A stretch of 21,578 nt of DNA from a virus. The notes beneath the pieces were generated by a model, which saw only the letters and a program-made list of their open reading frames with translations, was not told where the DNA came from and searched no databases. Within the stretch, counting starts at the first letter, position 1. Each line of letters begins with the position of its first letter. Where the stretch lies: positions 1 to 21,578 of IMG/VR virus record IMGVR_UViG_3300049448_000154; one strand, given 5' to 3'. A program made the position numbers and the translations under genes. This document shows, one piece after another, positions 1-6,299 of this stretch.

Positions 1-1
1 T

Positions 2-1975
2 GTCTGCGAGGGCCTACTGCAGCCGCAGCTCCAGATGTTATTGGCGCAGCCGGGCATCGAGGCGCAACGCATCGTCCGGCGCCCGATGACGGACGAAGAA
101 GTCTCCACCCTGCAAAAGACCCCCGATGGGGCGATGTATCTGCAGTCGGGTGGTGCTGCGGAAATGTGGAGCGCCACCATCACCCGCACCGCGCAGCAGA
201 ACTGGCCGGTGGTCGAGGCCGTGCCCGCCGAGTGCGTCTGGGTGGTGGCCGACGCCGATACCGTCGATGGCGCCCGCGGTATCTTCCACGTGCGCGATGT
301 ACCGGCCAGCGACCTGATCGAGATGGGTCTGCCCGAGGACAAGATCCTGGCCTACTGCGACACCATGATGCGGCCGCAGCAGCGCCGCGAGATGATCGCC
401 CGCAACCCCGCCCAGGGGCACAACATCAAGCCGTCGCCCCCAGGTGACCGCAGTATGGGCATCTGTCGCTACGCGGAAGGCTGGATACGCTGCGACACGG
501 ATAACGACCATAAAGCGGAACTCATCCACGTCCACATGCTGGGCAATGCCACCAGGATGATCCAGTGGGAGCGGGTGGATGAGATCCCGCTCGCTTGTTT
601 CACCCCCTACAGGGAGCCCGGGCGGCTGATCGGCTATTCGCAGGCCGACATGGTGATGGACCTGCAGCGGGTCGAGTCGCGGGTGATGCGGGCGACGCTC
701 GACAGCCTGGCGCAGAGCATGTTCCCGCGCACGGTCGTCACCTTGGGGCAAGTCAACCTCGCAGACGCCAGACAAACGGCCATCGGGTCGATCATCCGCA
801 CCACCCAGGCGGGCGCCGTCACCGAGCTGGTGAAGCCGTATACGGGTCAGGCGGCGCTTGAGATGATGCAAGCGCTGGAGGCCATCAGGGAGAGCAGGAC
901 AGGGATTACGCGAGCTTCGCAGGGGCTCACCGTGGATGAGCTGCAGAGCACGGCACCCGTGGCCGTGTCGGCGCAGACCAGCGCAGCTCAGGACCGGCTC
1001 GACATGATGGCGCGGACGTTGGCGGAAACCGGATTGGCGCCGCTCTACAGTGGGCTATTGCGCATGATGGCGCGGCATCAGGACCGGCCGAATGTGTACA
1101 GGATTAGAGGCCAATGGGTGCCGATCGATCCGCGTGCCCTCGGCGTGATGTGGCAGACCAGCGTCAACGTCGGCGGCAAGGGCATGCCGATGGAACGCCT
1201 GGCGATGCTCGCCCAGATCGCCGGCAAGCAAGAGATGATCATGCAGACGCAAGGGTTAACCAATCCCTTGGTCGGTGTGCCGGAATACCGGAACACGCTG
1301 TCGCGGATGCTGGAAACCGCCAACATTGCCGATGTGTCCTCGTACTTCAAAGCCCTGCCGCCCGGGTTCCAGGCGCCGCCGCCACCACCGACACCGCCCG
1401 ATCCGTCGCTGATCCTCGCCCAGGTGCAGGCCGGCAAGACCGCGGCCGATGTCGAGAACGATCGGGCATCCGAACAAACCAAACGCGCGCAGATGCTGAC
1501 CGATGATGATCTGAACAGGGACAAAGCTGCGCTCGATGCGTGGACCAAGACCTGGGTGGCCGGAGCGCAGTTCGGCACCCCTGTGCCGTCGCTCACCGAA
1601 TTCCAGCAGGCGATGGCCAGCAAGGCGCCCTCGGTCCAGCTGCTGGGCAATCTGCCGCCACCCACCAGCCCGCAGATGCCAGCCACGGCAGGCCCACCCC
1701 CAGGCCAGCCGGCACAGGGGCCGCCACGGCCTCCGCAGGCGCCAGCTGCCCCTGGGCCATCCATGGTGCCACCACACCCACAGCAGCCCATGGGGCCGCC
1801 CGTAGGCTCGACCAATCCGGCGCAGGCGATGGCCACCCGCCAGGCGCTCATGCAGGGCCAGATGCCAAGCGCCTATGGCAACATCGCCGCCAACGCCGCG
1901 GCGAAGTCGTTGTTCGGTCCCGGGGGGCCGCCATTGCCGCGGCCGGGCGGGCCACCACCACAACCAGGGCAGTAA
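2..1975 (+). CDS. Phage portal protein (5' partial)
   Basis: Portal (head-tail connector) protein: in this family a dodecameric ring at one capsid vertex through which DNA is packaged and ejected. The frame is open to the left edge, so the N-terminus is missing; the first ATG in view (35) is probably internal. About 657 residues are visible. Supporting segments are the basic stretch leading to IPLACFTPYREPGRLIGYS, the helical part MVMDLQRVESRVMRATLD, and the TGITRASQGLTVDELQSTAP motif typical of P22/SU10-type portals. From about base 1375 the C-terminus is proline-rich and low in complexity, as in related portals. Bases 1625-1656, encoding APSVQLLGNLP, resemble the spacer of the CRISPR unit at 2773-2862. 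Family assignment is by recognition of motifs, not a search. Confidence 0.9.
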   Translation, partial: VCEGLLQPQLQMLLAQPGIEAQRIVRRPMTDEEVSTLQKTPDGAMYLQSGGAAEMWSATITRTAQQNWPVVEAVPAECVWVVADADTVDGARGIFHVRDVPASDLIEMGLPEDKILAYCDTMMRPQQRREMIARNPAQGHNIKPSPPGDRSMGICRYAEGWIRCDTDNDHKAELIHVHMLGNATRMIQWERVDEIPLACFTPYREPGRLIGYSQADMVMDLQRVESRVMRATLDSLAQSMFPRTVVTLGQVNLADARQTAIGSIIRTTQAGAVTELVKPYTGQAALEMMQALEAIRESRTGITRASQGLTVDELQSTAPVAVSAQTSAAQDRLDMMARTLAETGLAPLYSGLLRMMARHQDRPNVYRIRGQWVPIDPRALGVMWQTSVNVGGKGMPMERLAMLAQIAGKQEMIMQTQGLTNPLVGVPEYRNTLSRMLETANIADVSSYFKALPPGFQAPPPPPTPPDPSLILAQVQAGKTAADVENDRASEQTKRAQMLTDDDLNRDKAALDAWTKTWVAGAQFGTPVPSLTEFQQAMASKAPSVQLLGNLPPPTSPQMPATAGPPPGQPAQGPPRPPQAPAAPGPSMVPPHPQQPMGPPVGSTNPAQAMATRQALMQGQMPSAYGNIAANAAAKSLFGPGGPPLPRPGGPPPQPGQ

Positions 1976-1982
1976 TTCCACG

Positions 1983-2012
1983 TTTCCAGGAACTTTCCAG
2001 GAACTTTCCAGG
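1983..2012. repeat. 11-bp tandem repeat after the portal gene
   Basis: TTTCCAGGAAC occurs at 1983-1993 and 1994-2004, followed by a partial third copy TTTCCAGG (2005-2012). Each unit contains the dyad TTCC-A-GGAA. The block lies in the 69-bp gap between the portal stop codon and the next start. It could be a small operator, an RNA element or slippage-generated repeats; nothing decides between these. Confidence 0.7.
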
Positions 2013-2044
2013 GCGAAATTCCTAATTCCACCAGGAGATCCACC

Positions 2045-2194
2045 ATGGTCACACGCGCATCCGGGAGCCAGAGCACGAAGACAGTGCCCAAGCAGGGCCA
2101 GAACAAGCCGGTGAGCGGCGGGGCGGCCGGGGCCGGCAAAGACCGCGGGGGCGCCAAGCTGCCCACCATCAGCAGAACCACAACCCGGAAGTGA
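2045..2194 (+). CDS. Small basic protein, 49 aa, unknown function
   Basis: Short frame from ATG 2045 to TGA 2192-2194, preceded by a strong ribosome-binding sequence (AGGAG at 2033-2037). The product starts MVTRASGSQSTKTV and is rich in Lys, Arg, Gly, Ser and Thr, with no hydrophobic core; it is probably disordered and may bind nucleic acid. It sits between the portal and another small gene, six bases before the next start. I recognise no family. The good Shine-Dalgarno sequence and tight spacing are the reasons to call it. Confidence 0.6.
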   Translation: MVTRASGSQSTKTVPKQGQNKPVSGGAAGAGKDRGGAKLPTISRTTTRK

Positions 2195-2200
2195 GCGGTA

Positions 2201-2506
2201 ATGCCAGCCAACGGGCTCCTCGGGCCAGTGTGGTCGGATAGCGGCGGAACGCCTGCGTCCGGCCCGATCCCGAGCGCAGATCCGGGCTGGTCGTTCGGTA
2301 ATTTCCAGCAGTTGCCGACAGCGCCGCCACAGCAGACCTACACCGGAGCGATCCCGACGCCCCGCGCTGATTATGCGGCCACCGCCTACGACCTGCCGCA
2401 CGATTACTATCAGATGCAGCAGATGATGAATGCGGCTGGGCCGGATAATCCATTGCTCAATAAGGTGCTCCAGCTGCTGTCCCTCCAGCACAGGACCCGG
2501 ACATGA
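2201..2506 (+). CDS. Hypothetical protein, 101 aa
   Basis: Starts MPANGLLGPVWSDSGG and is rich in Pro, Gly, Gln and Tyr in its first two thirds; the C-terminal third (about residues 65-101, including YQMQQMMNAAGPDNPLLNKV) is predicted helical. There is no obvious Shine-Dalgarno sequence, but the start lies 6 bases after the previous stop, so translational coupling is likely. Its end overlaps the next gene by ATGA (2503-2506). The position between portal and scaffold suggests a minor head or packaging role. No family recognised. Confidence 0.7.
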   Translation: MPANGLLGPVWSDSGGTPASGPIPSADPGWSFGNFQQLPTAPPQQTYTGAIPTPRADYAATAYDLPHDYYQMQQMMNAAGPDNPLLNKVLQLLSLQHRTRT

Positions 2507-2775
2507 GCGACCTCTCGCGCGAGGAACGCTACGAAATCCAGCGCCGCGGCGGCGAGGCGCACCGCCTGCTGCAGGATGCCGAACTGATGAGCATCCTCAC
2601 CTTTATCCGGGAAGGCGCGGTGCAGACCGCGGTGCATGGTGCCGATGTCCGTGAGCGTGAGGACGCAAGGCAGTTAGCCAGAGCCATCGACCACCTGGCC
2701 ACCGAGATGCGCTCACGCCTCGATACCGCCCTGCTGCAGAACCAGCGCGAGACTGATGGGCGGCGATTCGAGTAG
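2503..2775 (+). CDS. Hypothetical helical protein, 90 aa
   Basis: Begins MSDLSREERYEIQRRGG in an ATGA overlap with the upstream gene. Highly charged and almost entirely alpha-helical in composition, with a repeating heptad-like pattern around DARQLARAIDHLATEMRSRL (about residues 53-72), compatible with a short coiled coil. Its TAG stop (2773-2775) is also the first three bases of a CRISPR repeat on the opposite strand. Small helical proteins of this kind are common between portal and scaffold genes, but I do not recognise this one. Confidence 0.75.
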   Translation: MSDLSREERYEIQRRGGEAHRLLQDAELMSILTFIREGAVQTAVHGADVREREDARQLARAIDHLATEMRSRLDTALLQNQRETDGRRFE

Positions 2776-2862
2776 TTCATCCCCGCTGACGCAGGGAACA
2801 CGGTAGATTGCCGAGCAGTTGGATGCCGGGCGCCGGTTCAACCCCGCACGCGCGGGGAACGC
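2773..2862 (-). CRISPR. One-spacer type I-E-like CRISPR unit, minus orientation, no cas genes
   Basis: Two 29-bp repeats (2773-2801 and 2834-2862) enclose a 32-bp spacer (2802-2833), giving the 61-bp period of type I-E arrays. Read on the - strand, the first repeat (2834-2862) begins GCGTTCCCCGC and ends GCGGGGTTGAACCG; the second begins GTGTTCCCTGC and ends GCGGGGATGAACTA. Against the repeats at 4072 they match at 23/29 and 21/29. The 6-bp stem is kept in both (CCCCGC/GCGGGG and CCCTGC/GCGGGG, the latter with one G-U pair), as needed for Cas6e-type recognition. The most diverged repeat is at the trailer end for - strand reading. The spacer is homologous in frame to the phage's own portal gene. 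No convincing - strand promoter is visible to its right. Confidence 0.85.
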
Positions 2863-2898
2863 TCCACCCTACACACGCGAAACCCAAGATGGAACTCC

Positions 2899-4041
2899 AT
2901 GAGCGAGAATAGCGGCACATCCGCCCCGGCTGCCCCGGCAGCACCCGCAGCAGCCCAGCCGGCCACACCAGCGCCAGCCACGAACCAAAATGTCGTCAAC
3001 GCCCCCGCGCCAGCGTCGCAGGAAAGCATCAGCCTCTCCGATGCCGGCCGCCTGCTTGCCAGACGCCGCCAGGAGGCCGCACGCGAGGCGCAGGGGCAAC
3101 CCACAGCACGCCTCAACCCCGTGCAGCAGGGGCCCGGAGAGGCACGCGCCACGCCAGCCCCTGCACAACCGGCAGCGCAGCCAACCGAAGCGAAGGCCGC
3201 TCCCACCGACAGCTACGACACCATCGCCAAAGCGCTCGGGCTGCAGGAAGGGGCGCAGCCGGCCGCACCCGACGGGACGGCACCAGCCGCAGACGCGTCC
3301 GAGAGCGGCATCTACGAGATCGACGGCCACCGCGTCACCGCCGCTCAGATCCGCACCGCCATGGGCATGGCCGCGGACTACACCCGCAAGACCCAAGAGT
3401 TGGCTGCCCAACGCCAGCAACTCCAGCAGCAGGCCGAGGCACTCGCCACCGTGCTGCCCCACATCCAGCCGGAACTCGCTAAGCTGGGTGAGCGGCTCCA
3501 GGGAGCGACCCCGCCAGACCCCAGCCTGATCGAAAGCGACCCACAGGGCTATCTCCGCCAGTTCGCCGCCTACCAGCAGGCTACGGCTGAGCAACAACGT
3601 CTGGGCAGCCTCACCCAGCTCCAGCAGCAGGCGTTCGAGCGCGCCATGACCCAGCAGGTCGAGGCCGGCAACAAGATGCTCAGCGAGAAATACGAGTTCT
3701 GGCGGGATGATGCGCAGCGCACGACCGTCCAGCGCGATATCGCCCGCTGGGCCGAAAGCAAAGGCGGCTACACCCGCCAGGAACTCCAGGGGCTCTCCGA
3801 CCCGCGCCACGTCGAGTCGATGATGAAAGCGATGATGTTTGACAGATTGGTCGAGGGCGCCAAGACCCGCGCCCCCCAGCCGGTGCAGACCGCACAGGCG
3901 CGTGGCGTGCGCCCACCACCAGCCGCCGCCGCCCAGGTGCAACAGGCCGAACAGGCGTTCGAGGCACGCCCCAATGCCCGCAACGCCGCCGCCCTGCTCA
4001 GCGCCCGACGCTCCAATGCCAACGGCAGCACCCGGTATTGA
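2899..4041 (+). CDS. Putative phage scaffolding protein
   Basis: 380-residue protein immediately before the capsid gene, the normal place of the assembly scaffold. The first 110 residues or so are Ala/Pro-rich and disordered. Then come IYEIDGHRVTAAQIRTAMG and MAADYTRKTQELAAQRQQLQ (about residues 135-180), a pattern widespread in podovirus scaffold-like proteins, followed by long Gln-rich helices and coiled coil to about residue 310. The C-terminus is basic (ALLSARRSNANGSTRY), as expected for a tail that contacts the coat protein. GGA at 2891-2893 is a modest ribosome-binding site. The gene is flanked by two CRISPR loci in opposite orientation. Assignment rests on composition and position. Confidence 0.75.
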   Translation: MSENSGTSAPAAPAAPAAAQPATPAPATNQNVVNAPAPASQESISLSDAGRLLARRRQEAAREAQGQPTARLNPVQQGPGEARATPAPAQPAAQPTEAKAAPTDSYDTIAKALGLQEGAQPAAPDGTAPAADASESGIYEIDGHRVTAAQIRTAMGMAADYTRKTQELAAQRQQLQQQAEALATVLPHIQPELAKLGERLQGATPPDPSLIESDPQGYLRQFAAYQQATAEQQRLGSLTQLQQQAFERAMTQQVEAGNKMLSEKYEFWRDDAQRTTVQRDIARWAESKGGYTRQELQGLSDPRHVESMMKAMMFDRLVEGAKTRAPQPVQTAQARGVRPPPAAAAQVQQAEQAFEARPNARNAAALLSARRSNANGSTRY

Positions 4042-4065
4042 TCCATGAACCGGTTGGAGTATATA
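4038..4065 (+). promoter_or_regulatory. Candidate promoter abutting the CRISPR array
   Basis: TTGATC (4038-4043), 16 bp, then TATATA (4060-4065). Each hexamer matches the sigma-70 consensus at 4 of 6 positions. A start site 6-8 bases past the -10 box would fall at about 4072, the first base of the first repeat. The -35 box overlaps the scaffold stop codon. The alternative is that the array is simply read through from the structural operon. Confidence 0.35.
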
Positions 4066-4071
4066 CGAAGG

Positions 4072-4283
4072 GTGTTCCCCGCAGGCGCGGGGATGACCCG
4101 TGTGCATGGCCTGCACCATTGGCGCTGTCGTTGTGTTCCCCGCAGGCGCGGGGATGACCCGGGGAGTGCCGAGGCGAAGGTGTGCTGGATTGCGTGTTCC
4201 CCGCAGGCGCGGGGATGACCCGACCCGGGAGCAATGCGATGTTGAAGATCGCATCGCGTTCCCCGCCGTGCGGGGATGACCAA
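4072..4283 (+). CRISPR. Three-spacer type I-E-like CRISPR mini-array, plus orientation, no cas genes
   Basis: Three identical 29-bp repeats (4072-4100, 4133-4161, 4194-4222), each beginning GTGTTCCCCGC and ending GCGGGGATGACCCG, plus a degenerate 28-bp repeat (4256-4283) with one loop base deleted and an altered end. The stem CCCCGC/GCGGGG is intact in all four; the loop is AGGC, or CGT in the last. The spacers are unrelated to each other: 4101-4132 (32 bp), 4162-4193 (32 bp) and 4223-4255 (33 bp). Repeat form and 61-bp period are those of type I-E. The degenerate last repeat and the orientation both indicate reading on the + strand with the leader at left. Only about 30 bp separate it from the scaffold gene, so there is no normal leader. 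I see no match for these three spacers in the window. Confidence 0.95.
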
Positions 4284-4284
4284 G

Positions 4285-4321
4285 GGGCAGGCGCCAGCCC
4301 CGCAGGACTGGCGCCCTGCCC
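4285..4321 (+). other. Strong GC hairpin directly after the array
   Basis: GGGCAGGCGCCAG (4285-4297) pairs with CTGGCGCCCTGCCC (4308-4321) with one bulged base and a 10-base loop. It begins two bases after the last CRISPR repeat. There is no T-run after it, so it is not a typical intrinsic terminator; it may protect or bound the 3' end of the array transcript. Confidence 0.6.
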
Positions 4322-4676
4322 TACCGCCGACGTATGGTGATGATCTTGAGGAACTTGTGATGTCCTACCGTCACATTGCTCCCTTGGAGATGCCGGGCAG
4401 GCCATTCCTGTCCGGCGTTTCTCGTTTAGCCGCTTGACGACGCCGTATCCACACCCGTAGCGTGCCCCCGTCGCCCGAAGGAGTGCTTGCACCAACCGGT
4501 AGGGCGAGACGTGACGTCGCAGGACGACCAAGCCGGCTATCGGCACGCAGCGCAGTCGGGATACCGACCAAGCAGCTAAACGCCCGAGTAGCCTCCAGTC
4601 AGATCCATTGCGAACCAGCAATTTTGGTTCAACCGGCACCAGGCGCCCAGCGCCGTGCTAAGCAATGGAGTAGACC
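4322..4676. other. Untranslated region before the capsid gene
   Basis: About 355 bp with no convincing gene on either strand. It holds a terminator-like hairpin (4387-4421), a possible -35 box TTGACG (4434-4439) with only a poor -10 partner, a short dyad GAACCA/TGGTTC (4612-4617 and 4625-4630), and the capsid ribosome-binding site GGAG just before 4677. A 25-codon frame at 4360-4437, with AGG 8 bases upstream, runs through the hairpin and is not convincing. The length is unusual in an otherwise gapless operon. Confidence 0.6.
4387..4421 (+). terminator. Possible intrinsic terminator
   Basis: CCGGGCAGG (4393-4401) pairs with CCTGTCCGG (4407-4415) around a 5-base loop, with one G-U pair, and the stem can extend outward through weaker pairs. 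It is followed by a T-rich stretch (TTTCTCGTTT, 4418-4427). It could end the scaffold/CRISPR transcript before the capsid gene. The T-run is interrupted, so confidence is moderate. Confidence 0.4.
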
Positions 4677-5660
4677 ATGGCCGTTCCCGCACAGGGAGCC
4701 GCACCTGCAGGCACTTATATCGAGACAGCGGCTGTTGGTGTTCGCGAGGATCTTGCGGATATCATCTATCGCATCGATCCCGACGAGACACCGCTCGTGT
4801 CAAGTTGTTCCAGGGTCGGTTCCAAGCAAGTCCTGACCGAATGGATCGTGCAGGAACTCAACCCGGCCGCAGATAACGCCCAACCCGAGGGCTTTACCGC
4901 GGTCATGCAGGCGGTGATCAAGCCAGTAAGACTGAATAATGTCTGCCAGTTGCTGGCACGCACTGTCGGGGTATCGAATACGCTCCGCGTCGTGGACGTG
5001 GTCGGGGGGGAAGACGAGTATAACAGGAATATGATTTTGAGGGGCATGGAGGTTAAGCGCGACCTCGAACTGGCGGTAACGTCCCCGCTGGTGCGCACCA
5101 TCACCGACCCGAGGCATATGAGCGGCTTGCCCTGCTACACCAACTTCGGCGCACGCGGCGCCGGCGCCGGCGTCATGCCGATCGGTGACGGCTCCAACGC
5201 AGGCACCGCAGGCACCCCCTACGATCTCACCCTCGCCGTGGTGAACACCGCCGTGCAGCAATGCTGGCAGGCAGGGGGTAATCCGACATTGGCGATCATG
5301 TCGGGGAATATTAAGAATTACTTCGCGACATTGTCGCAGGGTGGGACCGGCAACCCAATCGTCGCCCAGAACATCGTCCAGGCGTCACCCACCGGCGAGA
5401 TGACCATCCAGGGCGCGGTCGACGTGTACCGCACTAACTTCGGGACGATACAGTTGGCGCCCGATCGCTTCATGCCAGCGCATCAAATCCTGCTTGTATC
5501 TACGGACTATGTCGAGATGGCACCGTTGCCAGAGCGCGATATGATCCAGCAGGATTATGCCCAAACTGGGGACAACTCACAGGGTGGTGTGGTTTTCGAA
5601 GGATGCATCCGGCCTACAGCGCCTAAGGCCCACGCGACGATCTTCGATCTTAATCAGTAG
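4677..5660 (+). CDS. Major capsid protein, DUF5309/SU10-like
   Basis: 327-residue coat protein that forms the icosahedral shell. The N-terminal segment TYIETAAVGVREDLADIIYR followed by IDPDETPLVSS is the recognisable start of the DUF5309 (SU10-type) major head proteins. Other family-like parts are the central EWIVQELNPAADNAQPEG loop, the helical NMILRGMEVKRDLELAV spine segment, and the C-terminal domain with PDRFMPAHQILLVSTDYVEM. Length is usual for the family. GGAG lies about 8 bases before ATG 4677, supporting this start. It follows the scaffold as in most tailed phages, but is separated from it by the CRISPR array and a long untranslated region. Confidence 0.9.
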   Translation: MAVPAQGAAPAGTYIETAAVGVREDLADIIYRIDPDETPLVSSCSRVGSKQVLTEWIVQELNPAADNAQPEGFTAVMQAVIKPVRLNNVCQLLARTVGVSNTLRVVDVVGGEDEYNRNMILRGMEVKRDLELAVTSPLVRTITDPRHMSGLPCYTNFGARGAGAGVMPIGDGSNAGTAGTPYDLTLAVVNTAVQQCWQAGGNPTLAIMSGNIKNYFATLSQGGTGNPIVAQNIVQASPTGEMTIQGAVDVYRTNFGTIQLAPDRFMPAHQILLVSTDYVEMAPLPERDMIQQDYAQTGDNSQGGVVFEGCIRPTAPKAHATIFDLNQ

Positions 5661-5675
5661 ATCGTAACAAACCTG

Positions 5676-5703
5676 TTGTCTAGGGGCTGAAATGGTGTAT
5701 AAC
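5676..5703 (+). promoter_or_regulatory. Candidate promoter of the HNH gene
   Basis: TTGTCT (5676-5681), 16 bp, TATAAC (5698-5703). The -10 box matches sigma-70 at 5 of 6 positions. The expected start site, about 5709-5711, coincides with the ATG at 5711, which has no Shine-Dalgarno sequence, so the transcript may be leaderless. Confidence 0.5.
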
Positions 5704-5710
5704 CTCTGGT

Positions 5711-6283
5711 ATGAGAAAAGGCATACCTTGGCAAGATCGCCTGGTCGAGAACCGGGAGACCGGTTGTTGGCTGTGGACTGGCGCAATCGGGGATTTTGGA
5801 TACGGACAGGTCACGATCCGCTACCGGCGCCACAGAGTGCATCGCCTGGCCTGGGAGGACGCCTACGGGCCAATCCCAGACGGGATGCAAGTCTGTCATC
5901 ACTGCGATGTGCCGGCCTGCTGCAACCCAAGGCATCTCTTCTTGGGCACCCAACAGGACAACATGCACGACGCCCTGAACAAGAGTCGCTTCAAGGGCAA
6001 CGCTCATCTCAACAAGCAGAAGACCCATTGCCCGAAGGGTCATCCGTACGACGAAGAGAACACGCTGATCGCCAACGGCAAGCGCCACTGCCGGGAGTGC
6101 ATGCGGATCTATGCTCGGGCCTACAAGGCAGCGCGCAAGACGCCCAAGCAGGAAAAGCAGCCGCAGACCCATTGCAAGCGTGGTCACGAGTTCACGCCAG
6201 AGAACACATACGTCCACAACGGAATACGCAACTGCAAGGAATGCCAGCGGCAGCGTGTGAGAGATCATCGCGCCAATCGGTAA
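5711..6283 (+). CDS. Free-standing HNH endonuclease with two zinc-finger repeats
   Basis: 190-residue DNA endonuclease of the HNH_3 type, probably a homing nuclease. The N-terminal half holds GCWLWTGAI (18-26), RVHRLAWE (42-49, conserved His44) and the core VCHHCDVPACCNPRHLFLGT (61-80), with His63/64, Asn72 and His75 as the metal and catalytic positions. The C-terminal half holds two copies of a C-x3-H-x15-C-x2-C unit (Cys107/His111/Cys127/Cys130 and Cys155/His159/Cys175/Cys178) spaced exactly 48 residues, probably zinc-binding and DNA-contacting. It sits as an insertion between the capsid gene and the next late gene with its own candidate promoter, as expected for a mobile gene. Confidence 0.9.
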   Translation: MRKGIPWQDRLVENRETGCWLWTGAIGDFGYGQVTIRYRRHRVHRLAWEDAYGPIPDGMQVCHHCDVPACCNPRHLFLGTQQDNMHDALNKSRFKGNAHLNKQKTHCPKGHPYDEENTLIANGKRHCRECMRIYARAYKAARKTPKQEKQPQTHCKRGHEFTPENTYVHNGIRNCKECQRQRVRDHRANR

Positions 6284-6299
6284 TTCTGGCGGTCAGCCG

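Noticed and set aside
38-871. Long - strand open frame opposite the portal gene, and similar ones at 1256-2491, 2869-4254 and 18203-19639
   Set aside because: GC-rich third positions of the real + strand genes create open antisense frames; composition is His/Arg/Gly-biased, with no start signals or recognisable domains.
4101-4255. Possible matches of the three + array spacers to genes in this window (for example the third spacer's reverse reading DAIFNIALLPG against the methyltransferase AAIFSQIAL)
   Set aside because: Needs gaps and has few matching codons; unlike the left unit's spacer, no ungapped codon-wise alignment or PAM context was found.
2773-4283. Interpretation of the arrays as host chromosomal CRISPR locus at a prophage border
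   Set aside because: Both loci are embedded between phage structural genes with phage genes on each side and no cas genes.
4360-4437. 25-codon frame with a fair ribosome-binding sequence upstream
   Set aside because: Overlaps a terminator-like hairpin and has no recognisable features; kept only as a note.
3998-4639. Long - strand open frames across the CRISPR array with PRACGEH- and PRLRGT-like repeats
   Set aside because: These peptides are the well-known artefact of translating type I-E repeats; there is no ribosome-binding site and the frame runs through repeats and hairpins.
4600-4645. tRNA-like end (GGTTCAA followed later by CACCA)
   Set aside because: The arms do not pair as a T-stem and acceptor; no cloverleaf can be formed.
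4462-4836. + strand open frame before the capsid gene
   Set aside because: Runs into the capsid gene in another frame, has shadow-like composition and no ribosome-binding site.
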